Shown one piece after another: positions 1 to 10,931 of a DNA stretch of 64,000 nucleotides. Numbering within the stretch: the first letter of the stretch is position 1; every line of letters starts with the position of its first letter. The translations under genes were made by a program, and so were the position numbers. The notes under the pieces were generated by a model. The model saw nothing but the letters and a program-made list of their open reading frames with translations. It was not told the DNA's origin and did no database searches. The DNA is taken from assembly GCF_000003815.2 (NCBI RefSeq), contig NC_049986.1, forward strand, positions 1,521,628 to 1,585,627. Reading direction: 5' to 3'. Source of the stretch: Branchiostoma floridae. Taxonomy: Eukaryota; Chordata; Leptocardii; Amphioxiformes; Branchiostomatidae.

Positions 1-61
1 GCTCATTTTGGACACGGTCAGACGTTTCAGATAGCGTTCGCTACCTTTCGTCAATGTCGCC
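1..61. repeat. Dispersed repeat fragment
   Basis: This edge fragment contains the phrase ACGGTCAGACGTTTCA followed by a CTACCTTTCGTCA-like stretch. The same phrases recur near 10270, 10690 and 11105, and in diverged, partly inverted form near 61410-61510. It is a dispersed repeat family with no coding content; the full unit is not defined here. Confidence 0.5.
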
Positions 62-1140
62 TTAAGCCCCGGTCACAAAGCGCGTACGATTCCTACCGAT
101 TCCTTGCGATGCGCGGTATAAGCGCAGTGCGTCGTAATTGGGGGGGGGGGGGGGGAGCAATAGTTAAAATATATAAAGCCGTGCATCGTACGATGAGGTC
201 ATAATAGCGTACCTGCGTCAATCGCAGTAAATCATAGTAAATCGGAGAGCGTCCTATGACGAAAAAAAGTTTCTCCATCGTCGTACGATTTTTATTGCCC
301 CCATAGCAGATTTCATTACGGTCATTTTTTTCCAATGACGTTAAAGATACATAAATTTTTAACATGTGATAGTTTTATTTTGACCTGATATTGTCGATGT
401 TGACGAAAGTTAAAACTACATCAGTTGCAACTGTTCACAGCAGCAACCAGATAACAGCGCGCCCGTAGAGGAGCCCGCCTTCAAGGCAATGTTTTCCACG
501 TTGCAGGATCAGTATCACGCACAGGTAATGAAGACAATTGTTTGATCGCTACATGCACGTGAGTTCATAATTAGATCAAATCTCAGCTCTCGTCGGCCTC
601 GGGTCAGTTTACTATAATCACCATGGGGGACAACTTGTACAGAAAGACAGGCTCTATGAGTCGGAAATATATGTGATATAATGCTTATGATATGATTTTT
701 GTATAATGGTACTTTTTGTTTCAACGTTCAGCATACCATAATACGATCTTCGAAAAAGCCTGACTCGTAGAGCCGGCAAGCAGGCCGAGATAACCATACC
801 AGTACTTGCGCTTGATTTGAACCTTTGCTTGTAATACTCATGTTGTCCTGATCTCTTTTAATTCATTTTTACTGTTGAAGATATCATAGAAATGCATTCA
901 ACAGCTACGTCCACATTTGGTTGGTTGAAGAAGCGCAGAAGCGGTCAGGTGGCTATTCAGAGGAGACACTTGGCAAGTGAAAAAACGTACGACGCTGGAA
1001 AAATTTTGAAGATCATCCGATGCTCTGCAATTATGGCTGATTTTGCTTACGATCTAGCTGCGATTTACTGCGATCATCGTACGATTTGTGGAATACTCCA
1101 TCGCAAGAAATCGTACGCGCTTTGTGACCGGAGCTCAAGT
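62..1140. mobile_element. Non-autonomous TIR DNA element, copy 1 (about 1.08 kb)
   Basis: The two ends are inverted copies: AGCCCCGGTCACAAAGCGCG on the left is matched in reverse complement by the sequence ending at about 1137, with a few mismatches. The subterminal DNA is rich in the palindrome CGTACG. The interior matches 19625-20705 in the opposite orientation, including a block around 760-830. No transposase-like frame is visible; the open frames at 93-365 and 892-1173 are repeat-derived. A target-site duplication could not be fixed, so the superfamily is unknown. The element lies just upstream of the first kinase exon seen here. Confidence 0.75.
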
Positions 1141-1195
1141 TATCACCTGGATGTCTATCTTTCAACGACTTAACAATCTATCATTCCATCTGCAG

Positions 1196-1380
1196 AGAAC
1201 GCCAGTGAGGACGACAAGCTGAGTTTCCTGGAGGAAATCCGCGCAGTTGTGGACCTGGGGGTTCATAAGAACCTGCTGGGTCTGGTCAACTGCTGCACCG
1301 TGGTGCGAGACCATCTGTATCTCATCACGGAGTTCATGCCGTATGGAGACCTGAAACGTTTCTTGGCGAAATGCCGTGAG
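1196..1380 (+). CDS. Receptor tyrosine kinase, exon encoding helix C to hinge
   Basis: First of five exons of a tyrosine kinase gene whose earlier exons lie left of the window. The frame opens after CTGCAG with two bases of a split codon, then reads ENASEDDKLSFLEEIRAV and continues through HKNLLGLVNCCT to EFMPYGDLKRFLAKCRE. FLEEI carries the helix-C glutamate. HKNLLGL and the hinge EFMPYGDLKRFL resemble FGFR/RET/VEGFR-type receptor kinases. The exon ends in phase 0 at a GTGAGC donor. The glycine loop and the VAIK lysine are not in the window, because the upstream 1.1 kb is a transposable element. The catalytic domain phosphorylates tyrosines on itself or partners; the ligand and ectodomain are unknown. 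Confidence 0.88.
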
Positions 1381-1508
1381 GTGAGCCACATTTATTGTTT
1401 ACCTCTGAAAGGGAGAGTATGTCAGTAAGCAAAAACGTCCTGCGCAGGACATCGAAAATGTTTAGAATGTAAACATGCGTCAGAGTGTTAAATTTTGCGA
1501 TTCTACAG

Positions 1509-1598
1509 GAAGAGAACTCTGACGGACCTCGTGATGATATCTACAACTTCGAGGTGATGCAGATGTACCAGGTGGCCCGGCAGATCGCTAGAGGCATG
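1509..1598 (+). CDS. Receptor tyrosine kinase, kinase-insert and helix E exon
   Basis: A 90-nt phase-0 exon between TTCTACAG and GTGAGC. It begins with an acidic insert (EENSDGPRDDIYNFEV) and ends QMYQVARQIARGM, the helix-E segment that precedes the catalytic loop in tyrosine kinases. The short insert between hinge and helix E corresponds in position to the kinase insert of split-kinase receptors, but is much shorter. It joins exon 1196-1380 and exon 1895-2112 without frame change. Confidence 0.88.
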
Positions 1599-1894
1599 GT
1601 GAGCACCAGTACCAGGCTGGAGTGATATAATATGTCTTTCTGTGGCCGTTCCTATGTTAGACTATATGATGTGATATGGCAGACCAGTCACGTCCTTTAT
1701 GTTGACGTTAATATTTCAATATTCATGATGCATAATCAAAGACAAGTCACAATTTCGGTTGACGTTCAGATTTGCAACTTTATGATGTAATATGACAGAA
1801 TACTCACGACGTTTCGGTGGACGTGTCTACATCAGACTCTATGATGTAATATAGCAGACGAGTCATGACCTTTCTGTGGACGTTCCTATTTCAG

Positions 1895-2112
1895 GATCAC
1901 ATCGCCCAGTCCCGTTACGTCCACGGAGACCTGGCCGCTCGGAACGTCCTGGTCGGGGAACGCCTGAAGGTGAAGATTTCCGACTTCGGGTTGGCAGAAG
2001 ACATCTACAGCCGAGGTTACCGTCGGCAGGATCACTTTCGAAAAGTTCCCTGGAAATGGATGGCGCCGGAGCGGCTGGAGAGTGGGGAAGCCTACACCGC
2101 ACAGAGCGACGT
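1895..2112 (+). CDS. Receptor tyrosine kinase, catalytic loop and activation segment exon
   Basis: The exon follows TTTCAG and reads DHIAQSRYVHGDLAARN, then KISDFGLAEDIYSRGYRR, then VPWKWMAPERLESG, ending SDV split in phase 2 at a GTGAGT donor. DLAARN and KWMAPE are tyrosine-kinase signatures, and DFG is intact. The usual HRD is HGD (codon GGA at 1925-1927), a loss of the arginine that normally contacts the phosphorylated activation loop. The catalytic aspartate is present, so activity is not ruled out. The donor lies in a tandem repeat that carries extra donor-like copies downstream. Confidence 0.92.
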
Positions 2113-2375
2113 GTGAGTAGTGTTATGATAATATCTATAGTGTAACTATTGTACCTAAACTGTAACTCTGACCCTACACCACACAGAGCGACATGTGAGT
2201 AGTGTTAGGATAATATTTATAGTGTAACTATTGTACCTAAACTGTAACTCTGACCCTACACCACACAGAGCGACGTGTGAGTAGCGTTATGATAATACAA
2301 ATGTATCTAACTTTGATACGAAAAGTCTAATTCATCTTACAAAGCGGTGCACAGAGAGACGTGTGAGCAGTGTTA
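2095..2375 (+). repeat. 82-bp tandem duplication of exon end plus donor site
   Basis: The last bases of exon 1895-2112 and about 60 bp of intron are repeated. CACAGAGCGACGTGTGAG-like sequences put candidate donors at 2113, 2195, 2277 and 2363; the first three are spaced exactly 82 bp. Only the first is attached to the full exon. The later copies lack an acceptor of their own and are decoy or alternative donors. Using a downstream donor would add intron-derived sequence and meet an in-frame TGA at once. Confidence 0.85.
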
Positions 2376-2503
2376 TAACAATATCTATTGTAATTACTAG
2401 TATTGTACCAAAACTGTCTTACTACAATATCCATTCCGTGCTACAAACTTTGACTCATCATATTCTAAGAGTTCTATGGCTTTCTTTCAAATTTCCTTAA
2501 CAG

Positions 2504-2641
2504 ATGGTCGTTCGGGATAGTGCTGTACGAGATCTGTACGCTAGGGGGCGATCCTTACCCTGACGTGGCGGCATCTAATCTGAAAGACCACCTGCAGGCT
2601 GGATTCAGGATGAGCCAACCAAAAGACTGTCCACATGCCAT
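2504..2641 (+). CDS. Receptor tyrosine kinase, helix F/G exon
   Basis: The acceptor is CTTAACAG. With the split valine codon the exon reads WSFGIVLYEICTLGGDPYPD and continues through ASNLKDHLQAGFRM to PKDCPHA, ending in phase 2 at GTAAGT. DVWSFGIVLYEI and GGDPYP are standard C-lobe motifs of receptor tyrosine kinases. The 391-bp intron before it contains the tandem donor repeats. Confidence 0.9.
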
Positions 2642-2894
2642 GTAAGTCTGCTGCTTTCTGCACTCTGATTATAGCCAACAACCGTGTTTTTTTTCTTCCA
2701 ACCGATCAAAATCGAATATAGACACCGATGGTATTCTGGTTATCCTGCTCATAATCTAATAGCTTTTCCGTGAAACCGAATTTACGAGACAACGTCGACT
2801 TAAAAGAGCTTTATTTCGTCTTACGATCGCTGGATGTCGCTTTCTTAGCAAGTACGACCTCATGATCGTCAACTGTCACTTTTCTACACTACAG

Positions 2895-3018
2895 GTACGA
2901 CCTGATGCTGCAGTGTTGGCGCTGGAAACCCACCGAGCGGCCGTCATTCCGCTCGCTGGAGGACAAAATAGACAAGAATCTCGCTTTCTACGGACCCGAG
3001 TACGCTACAACAGCCTAA
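2895..3018 (+). CDS. Receptor tyrosine kinase, terminal exon with stop
   Basis: After CACTACAG the exon completes Met and reads YDLMLQCWRWKPTERPSF, then RSLEDKIDKNLAFYGPEY, ending ATTA and TAA at 3016-3018. LMLQCWRWKPTERPSF is the conserved kinase subdomain XI. The cytoplasmic tail after the kinase fold is very short (about 20 residues) with one tyrosine in FYGPEY. Together the five exons give about 225 residues, roughly the C-terminal three quarters of a kinase domain. Confidence 0.9.
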
Positions 3019-5690
3019 CACTGGACAGGCAAAATCTCATCTGAAGAAAATGAAAATTTGCCTCGGATAGACCGTTCTGTCATTTTTTTTAATCAGTATT
3101 GCCTTTTCACAATAACAAGGGCCACAATTTTGCCTCCAACTCTGACCAATGCCTCGACAGACATTGTCAATTGATGAGTCGGTTGTGTCGCGTCGGACAG
3201 TCCATCGAATTGCTATGCATATATTAATATGTCTTTATTGGATGGTCAAACTTTATACAACGCGTTTAGAAATTCAGCAAAGTTTCCGCACGAAAAGAGG
3301 CTACATCAAATATGAGATTAAAAATGATACTTAAGTCTACATTATGCTAAAGCTATACTGACTAGAAATATCGAAATGAGGTAAAAACGTTCGTTCCATA
3401 TTTTTGTTCCGTACATGCTGTGGTCTATATTGTTGACTGACTGATGGCTCTTGGAGTAAGGAAGAAGTTGTATACGTTTTGGCGACTTTGCACATTATTT
3501 TTGCACAACATGGGAAATTTTTGCATTAAATGTTTGAAAGAGGATAGTTCAAGGAAATACAAAATGATTCTGTGTTATGTACAGAGCTTAGATGAAGATG
3601 AAAGATAAAAGTGCAAATTACAAATGTAAGTTTCATAAATAATAATCAAAGCTCATAAACTCGTTATTCTCCATGATAAAATATTACCATGAATAATGAG
3701 ACATCCTGCAGTGTTGATAATTGATAAGTTCATACTACATTATTTTCTCTAGTGTGTTGATTCAAATAGTGCATCATGATAAGTGAATGTTACAATCAAG
3801 CATTATTTATGAATGGAAAATGCTGAAATATCATTATAGAATTAAAGGAAATGGCTCGCATTTGTGATATTGGTATTTCAGGACGACAATAACATTCATG
3901 TAAAGACATTATGCTAATTATAAACTTATTGATTTAGCAAATGCATTTCTAAACAAAGTCGGGATGCTGGAAATAATCATGATGGCATTGTAAATAACCA
4001 AATATTTAACCCGTGTTTAAAGAGAGAGCCACACCTCGTGCACATTTAACTTAAAAACCTATCACGGTTACCCATTGTTACCGAAAAGAGTAGAATTCCA
4101 TCCCGGTTCCGTTAGATCATCTATAACATTATAAGTTCAGTCAGTTGAGCAGTTACTTGTGCTGACACTGCTGGACAAAACTGGTTTGTTGCGCTTAAAG
4201 GTGTTTTATCGCATATACAATGCAAAAATAAAGAAGCAAAAAACGTGTTAAGTGGAGTGGAATCATTGCTCATCTACGGCACCGCAGTCATCCCATATGT
4301 GAATGAGCCCACTCTACTATATATACACTACATTTACCTTGACCTCCGTCTTCCCAATGCCCAGATACACACCACCATTTTATCACAATCTACCCATAAA
4401 ACAAAACAAAAAAAACAGACACACATTAATACTTCATTCGATGAAACTCCCTTTTTGGGGAGGTAGTAATCAGCTTGACAAAGACTAGTTTGAAAAACTC
4501 TTTATTCATTATTAAAACTCTTTAATCTTTAATTCCAATACTCGAAAACAAACCACCATTGATTATACTTTTAAAAAGGTTGAAATGTCGCATAAAAAAA
4601 GGCCATTGAGTAAGCATTCGTACAACTTATTTTCGGTCACGAAGACATACAATCAAATCATAACTGTAATCAAATCAACGTCACGGTCGTCTTCTAAAGA
4701 TAAAAGTAATGCTGTAGGCTCATAGAAAATTTATTGAAGGACAGTTTCTATATAAAAGAGTTGAACCGTGTTGTTTTCTACTGTACTGCTACTAATACGT
4801 CTTGCAAACATTCAGTTGACTGGAATGCTGTATATCCCTATATGACATTCTAGAAGAAGTGTCTGCACGATTTTTGTCTAATCATCTTATTCCTAAATTT
4901 TTAGTCAGTACTTGTGTTCAGAAAACGAACATAAAGCTTACTGATACTTCGCAGCTCAAAGAAACATAATCATTTGTATATACATGCGCTATGGAATTTA
5001 GTAATTACAAATGCCAAGTCCTCGACACTACGCTAGCACAATGTCTGTGTAAGAGGCAATCTAAGCGGCCTCGACTCGTAACGTTACTTCCCCTCCCCCC
5101 CAACTTGTAAAAATATTGCTCACTACCAAAATGTATTTTCTTGTTTTCTTCTTGTACACAGAAAACATTCTTGACAAAAAGACTTTGTCCACGAGTAAAA
5201 AAAAAATTTCTCACAGAATTTTTCTTGAAGTACGATTACTCTTTTACAATTGTAATATTTTTTTTTACATGACAAGAAACATAAACTTGCAAGACAGTAG
5301 AACAAATTTTGACTATAAAGTCTGGAGAGTGAACATCTTTTCTCACGAATAACCACAAATCGCGTAGGTGAGGAAAAGGGTAGATAAGGAGAAGATTTAG
5401 ATGGCACAGGAGCCAAAAGGAATAGAATCAGGTAGGGGGTCACGTGATTTGCCTGCTCAGCCGACGGAAAACGTGACTTTATTTTGACAAAATGACGAAA
5501 TGTAGTACAGAGCTAATCATTCATTCCAGCACAATAAGTAAGAGCATCTGTTTTTTTTATAGAGCTAGTGAAGATATCTTCAGAGTGGCCAATGGCTTAC
5601 TTAACGTTACCTTTTCAACATGCACACACGGCTTTAACAATTGGGTTGGAATCAAGTTTTGTCTTTCTTTTTTGTCTGCTATAGACATCG
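3019..5690. other. Intergenic spacer between convergent genes
   Basis: AT-rich DNA between the stop of the kinase gene (plus strand) and the terminal exon of the lectin gene (minus strand). It should hold both 3' UTRs. Only short frames without recognisable domains are visible, and no polyadenylation site can be assigned with confidence. Confidence 0.5.
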
Positions 5691-5760
5691 TTAAATTGGT
5701 TTCTTGCAAATGTAGCGCCTGCTAGAGCTGCAACTTTCGTCATTCCACTGTCCTGGGCGC
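5691..5760 (-). CDS. C-type lectin domain, terminal exon with WND motif and stop
   Basis: On the minus strand this reads PGQWNDESCSSSRRYICKKP followed by I and TAA (stop at 5693-5691). WND plus the last two cysteines (ESC and YICK) is the expected end of a C-type lectin fold and completes the domain begun at 10014-9353. The acceptor is uncertain: the AG at 5762-5761 gives a phase that fits a donor at 9352 (exon ending at 9353), while a second AG at 5754-5753 does not fit. WND supplies calcium and sugar ligands together with the EPN motif in the preceding exon. The intron back to that exon is about 3.6 kb, and no alternative ending was found nearer. Confidence 0.72.
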
Positions 5761-6251
5761 CTCGGCCTTAACCCACACCAAATCCGGTTTGTGCCGGTCT
5801 GTTTAAACGATACAGCAAGTATTTTATTAAGATGACTACATTTTCCGCAATGTTATTCTCTTACATGTCCATAATCGGGCAAATGAAAAGAATCTGTTTC
5901 AGAACTCGAGTATTAAACATTGCAAAACCGAATATATTGATTAATATAGCAAAATATAATAACAGGACGTGATCACAACACACTGTTCAGCAAATGGCAT
6001 TACAAAAATATATTAAAAACAAGTACAGATATTGTCAAGCAAAGCACAATAATAACAAAGTTGGATGGAATATTGGTTACTCAAATCTTTTAGTTTTTTG
6101 TGAATAATCGATGATACTGTCAAAATATAGATTTGTGTGAATCTGATATAAATGAGGAATAACAATGCAGTAATTGCACTTGTGCATTGTCAGGAATATC
6201 ATTGAGGTTTATGACAAATCTTTCCATACTTTGTAAGTTGCTGAGGAGTGA

Positions 6252-6330
6252 GGCACGAGTTGCCCGTACATCACGACCTACCCAATGCAAGGCGAACACT
6301 CTACCCACTCGGCCATAGTATATAGCCATG
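6252..6330 (-). repeat. Possible tRNA-derived SINE head (remnant)
   Basis: Read on the minus strand, the sequence contains GGCCGAGTGGGTAGAGTG followed by TTCGCCTTGCA, which resembles the D-arm/A-box and anticodon arm of a tRNA-like SINE head. The B-box region is degenerate (GGTCGTGATG), so it is not a functional tRNA gene. No tail or target duplication was identified. Confidence 0.35.
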
Positions 6331-6454
6331 TCTTGACTTCATCTTCTTTTGAAACATAATTATGTTCATCTCATTAACAACAATTCAGAGTTTTTGTTTA
6401 AAACCTCATCATTCCAGATTGTCGTCCAGTCACTAAATAAAAACAGCGATCATC

Positions 6455-9220
6455 AGGCGTCTAACTAGGGGGGGACATTAATACAAACTTTTTGAAATAC
6501 GCATTTCAAAATATGGAGATGATCTATATAAACACAGAAATCACAAAATTTAGGCAATTGTAAAACTCTAACCCCCCTGTACATACCCCCTGAAGTTTGG
6601 ATAGCCCCCTCGCCATGTATTTGTGTGACGTTGCTAGGATCTGCAAGCACTCACTACATTACTTCAGTTCTTTTTGCACATTTTGTGTGATTAAATGATA
6701 CATTACACTCCAAGATACTTTTCTACCAGGTTTTGGCTTAATAATCTTGGTTTCCATGGCAACAGGGCAGCAAGTCTTGGGACGAATTTCCATTATTTGG
6801 CACAAAACAGGGAAGTCACGGCAGGGCAGTAATTCGACAATTGCTGAGAATAATAAAGAGTACCCAGATCAACTACAAGTGTATTAAGCTTCACAAGAAT
6901 AGTGGTAAAAGTTTCAGAAACTGGATGCCAAGGAATTGGGCAATTTCAAAAAGAACCATTGTTTCAAGGTTACAAAAACACAGTTTTTTTTTGCCAAGCT
7001 TAAAACCAGTGTTTTTATATGTGTCGTGAAGTATGGACAGAAAAGCAACAGTTGACTTATTCCCAAGCTCTCCCCCTGTACATATACATACTATATCTCT
7101 CATTGCAAGCAAGATGCCTGCAATACTGAATTTCAACAATGTTTTATTGGATACAGTATTTACAACAGAATCAAAAGAACCATAGTCAAATTTACACTCA
7201 TTGTAGATGGTGTCAATGGAATGTAACATATTTTTTGCATTGTTCAAGTACAATTTTAGGTTGATCGCAGATGGGTGTTGCAGATGGATTTTTTGTGGTT
7301 ATCGATAGTGACAGTGCTGTGTTCTTGAGTTGGGCCAGCTTTACATATCAAGAGGCTTTACATATCAACTTCTGCTGCTGATGTTAAAAATCCATCTTGA
7401 GTTTCAGGGTTTGTCTCTTTTCCAATCAACAGCAATGTTTGCAATCTCTTTTTCATTGAGTCCTTGCTTCTTAAGCTCTTCTTCATTTCTCTACCAAGCT
7501 ATTAGACTCTCTGGTATCCTGCGTCCTTTATTTATTTAATATTCACATACATTTTGAGAGTATGAGGCAGAAAGCACAAATTGCTTATATTAAGCCTTCT
7601 ACTCAAGAAACATACGCATAAAACAAGAATAGTAAACCACATACATACATATGTACAGAATGGATAACAGAAAAGTAAATTTAGACAAGACAAAGTTTGT
7701 GCTGCATCAATTAGGAGAACCTGCCTGTGCAATGGATATAAGATAAGTATTGACAAAATCAAAAATATTACAGGTTTGTAGATGTGAAAGTGATGTTGAT
7801 CCTGATAACAGTAAAGAACATAAAGTAGTGTCGTTGAGGTGCTTTAGGTCTACTATTAACGTTATATTGGAGACAGCCGATAACAAACAACTTCTTTGGC
7901 TGGTATAGAGTGTGCAGTGTAGGAGATAATGTCCTTTCCTGCCTTCTCTACTGTACTGTCTAAACGATACAGGTTCTCTTTTCTTTTTCAGAACCCTTGT
8001 AACTTTAGATTGGTAATTGTGGTTGCCACTTGGACAAAGACACTACAGACTTCTTCGTCTTTCCTTGTCTGTTAAAACCTCTCCTTAGAGATAAACCCGA
8101 AGGCTGTATCTTTTACCTGCAGTAAATATCCACCTTAAAGTTTACATTTGAAAATCCATTTTGGTTGGCGCAACGTAATTCTAAAACCAAGTTACGGAGT
8201 GCGCAACCTGATTTTTTTCAGTTGGAACACCACTTTCCCCCACCTACATGCATAAGTATCTATTTCTTGATAGGATAAAACATAAGTTACATGTAACCAC
8301 AGGGGTGCCTAATAGGGATGGGTGACGGTACAGAAAATCCAGATCCGGTTCAGGTCCAGAGGATCAGGTCCAGGTCCGGACCTGAACCTGATTCAGTATG
8401 TGAAAACTTGTGATACTCAAAACAATGGTCCATTTCGCTACCAAGAAATCTGCTTTGCGGGGTATTTGACTGCCAATGGCGTTTTAAAATCCTTTAAGGC
8501 CAACTGCCTCTGTGCGATTGACTGTAAAAATTGGTGGAAATGACTACAGACTATACTATATAATACTTCACTCTTGTTATTTTATTCGACGTAAAGGTAA
8601 GTCTGAAAACGTGTGAATGCCTGATCATATAATCTGTTCATTTTCCAATAGCTCCAACATCCTGTCCACCGAATTTTTTCAGGTCAGGTTTTTCCGGACC
8701 AGTCCAATACGAAAAACCTGTTTTATACCGGCACACCGTCACGGTACCTACCCTTAGTTACCATACATGATTTCAAAATTTGTAGAGAGCAATCACAAAG
8801 AAGAGAATGATATGTGACCAAATGTTTGCCCATTCTATGATAGTGTAGCCCGTTTCGTCCAATTTTGAGCTAGGACCAGTCCATTTTTGCCATGGGGGTG
8901 ACTTTGGAATAGTCCATATTTACCTAGGAAATACATTTGGAGGTTCAGATATCCACAATGATCTCTCTTGAAGTCAAATATTGTGCCAAGGATGCCAAAG
9001 TACAATTTCTAAGGCATTAAGCGTGCTTGGCAGTATAGCGTTATACTAGCTCAGTACATTGTCAACTTAAAAACTTCAGGGGGTATGTACAGGGGGGTTA
9101 GCAATTAAAGATTTACAAATTTTTTACATTTTCATATTCAGATGGACCGTCTCCATATTTCTAGGTGCGTATTTCATCAAAAACTGCATTTTTGCAAAAT
9201 AGTGTCCCCCCCTAGTCTAA
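6455..9220. repeat. Inverted repeat arms about 2.5 kb apart
   Basis: The segment around 6455-6610 contains CCCCCCTGTACATACCCCCT, and the segment around 9065-9220 contains its reverse complement. Similarity also covers the GTAT(T)TCA and CTAGGGGGG-type stretches at the other ends of the arms. Arms are about 150 bp and diverged. This may be a single TIR element or two independent inverted copies of one repeat; no transposase is visible between them. Confidence 0.5.
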
Positions 9221-9352
9221 CCATTTTCAAATTCCGTCCAGTTGATGACTGCCTAGAGTAACTTGTACCGTACTTAATGGTTAATCTTAGTCGACGAACT
9301 GATTTCAAATGCTTATGGTTACGATACTAAACAAAGGAGTGAAAAAGCACAC

Positions 9353-9536
9353 ACCTTGTAGTACATGGTGCCACATTCCTCTCCCTGGAAAACCGAGATG
9401 ATCATACTGTTGTTCGGCTCACCCGGAGCCCAGTTGGTGTAGTCAACACGTGACCCATCCGTCCACTTCCATTGTTCAGATTCTTTATGAAGACCTAGCC
9501 AGAAGGACGGAATTGCCCGGAACGTTTTATCACGTG
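9353..9536 (-). CDS. C-type lectin domain, middle exon with EPN motif
   Basis: On the minus strand after TTGTTGCAG the exon reads RDKTFRAIPSFWLGLHKESE, then QWKWTDGSRVDYTNWAPGEP and NNSMIISVFQGEECGTMYYK. WLGL, WKWTDGS, DYTNW and EPN are canonical C-type lectin motifs. EPN predicts a mannose/GlcNAc-type calcium site. The 3' boundary is ambiguous: ending at 9353 (phase 2) or 9355 (phase 0) both leave a GTGTG donor, and phase 2 suits the terminal exon at 5760-5691. Confidence 0.88.
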
Positions 9537-9840
9537 CTGCAACAAAAAGCAGTCAGACATTTTACTAAGATACTTGCTACCTCAATTGACTTTTTTAAGG
9601 GGATGAGCGCTTTTGTCTTTGGTACTCTATTCCGGCATTGTCTATGACTAGTATTTGAGTGATTGTGTTTACGCCTTGACTGTATATGTTTTTAAAAAAA
9701 ACTTTCTTTCACGATAGATCATGCATACATACACTAATGAGAGAAATTGAAAAAAAGATATTGATGCACGGTTCATGTATAGACTGAAAACTTGTAACGT
9801 CTTCCCCAGTTATGCACAAAACAACGTCCTTATTACTCAC

Positions 9841-10014
9841 CTTTCATGATGCCACCAAAAGTGGCAATGAAGGTGTTCTCGTCACTGTCCTTGATAGAGG
9901 CAAGACTTGCGCCCTGTTGTTTACATCGAGAGCTCGCCGTGGACCAATCGGCATCGTCTGTCATCGGCTTGTAGCAGTGGTTGTTGTATCTGTCCCACCC
10001 ACTCTGACATAAGG
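9841..10014 (-). CDS. C-type lectin domain, first exon
   Basis: A 174-nt phase 1-1 exon on the minus strand, from TTCTACAG to GTGAGT. It reads LCQSGWDRYNNHCYKPMTDD, then ADWSTASSRCKQQGASLASI and KDSDENTFIATFGGIMK. The C-GW-CYK-C-GA-LA-I order is the N-terminal half of a long-form C-type lectin domain with three of its six cysteines. It is spliced after the EGF exon 10612-10502 in matching phase. Confidence 0.9.
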
Positions 10015-10501
10015 CTGTAGAAGACGACAGTGATGAGATTATATACCATCAGAGATGTGTTTGCCACACGAAGCAAAAGTCAGTAAGTGGCACAAGCGAT
10101 CAGAGCTGAGAGATTCGAACCTCACTTTGGCACAACTTTAGAGGTTCGTGAATCTCGTGACCAATGGCCAATTACCAAATTAATTTGTATCGCAGTTCGG
10201 TGAACAAATTTTAAACATCCAGGTAGTAACATACGCCAAAAATCAGCTGCTCATTGACGAGCAACTGGATATGATTTTGAAAACGGTCAGACGTTTCAAA
10301 TAGCATCAATTATCTTTTGTCAGTGACACTGAGGATATCTTGTTGAAGAGCAGGCTTTATACTTTATGAGTTGATATGTAAGGGAGGCTTCAACTCCTTT
10401 ACATCCATAGTCAGAACCAAAATAAAATCAGATTTGTGAGATAGAAATGGCTTTTAAAGATATGGGGGAATAGTCTTGGTAACCCAACAAATTAAACTCA
10501 C

Positions 10502-10612
10502 CTTGCGAACAATTCTGTCCAGTCCATCCAGGCTCGCAGGTACAGCTGTATCCACCATCTTTGTTCACACAGCGTCCATGTTGACATGGTTTTCTGGCAC
10601 ACTCATCTATAT
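10502..10612 (-). CDS. EGF-like domain exon 4 of the lectin gene
   Basis: A 111-nt phase 1-1 exon with TCACACAG acceptor and GTGAG donor on the minus strand. It encodes [20 protein letters not shown] followed by [17 protein letters not shown], a complete six-cysteine EGF module of the calcium-binding type (D-I-D-E at the start). It lies immediately before the C-type lectin exons in transcript order. Confidence 0.92.
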
Positions 10613-10931
10613 CTGTGTGATAAAGGACAGAAAAGATATACCTAAAATGTGCAAAATTTCAGTAACATAAGCAACTGAGTGATTTTGGAAACGGTCAGAC
10701 GTTTCAAGTAGCATCCACTATCTTTTGTCAGTGACACTAAGGAGATCTTGTTGAAGAGCAGGCTTTATACCATATGAATTGATATGTAAGGGAGGCGATT
10801 TGTCTTCGACTCCTTTACATTCATAGTCAGAACCAAAATAAAGTCAAGATGGTAAGAAAGAAATGGCTTACAAAGTAATCAAAAAAAATATATGGGGGAA
10901 TGGCCTTGATAACCCAACAAATTAAACTCAC

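Larger units (their letters stand above)
5761..9352 (-). other. Last intron of the lectin gene, repeat-rich
   Basis: This 3.6-kb intron holds no recognisable coding domain. The minus-strand frame at 7253-6891 (120 codons) matches nothing I recognise. A tRNA-like remnant lies at 6252-6330, and inverted arms lie at about 6455-6610 and 9065-9220. The rest is AT-rich and unassigned. Confidence 0.5.

Noticed and set aside
892-1173. 93-codon plus-strand frame upstream of the kinase exons, considered as the kinase N-lobe
   Set aside because: It lies within the TIR element, its sequence is made of repeated CGTACGA/GCGATC motifs, and it has no glycine loop or VAIK motif.
1876-2145. Overlapping frames across the kinase activation-segment exon on both strands
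   Set aside because: They are shadows of the HGDLAARN-DFG reading frame, which alone has kinase motifs and correct splice phases.
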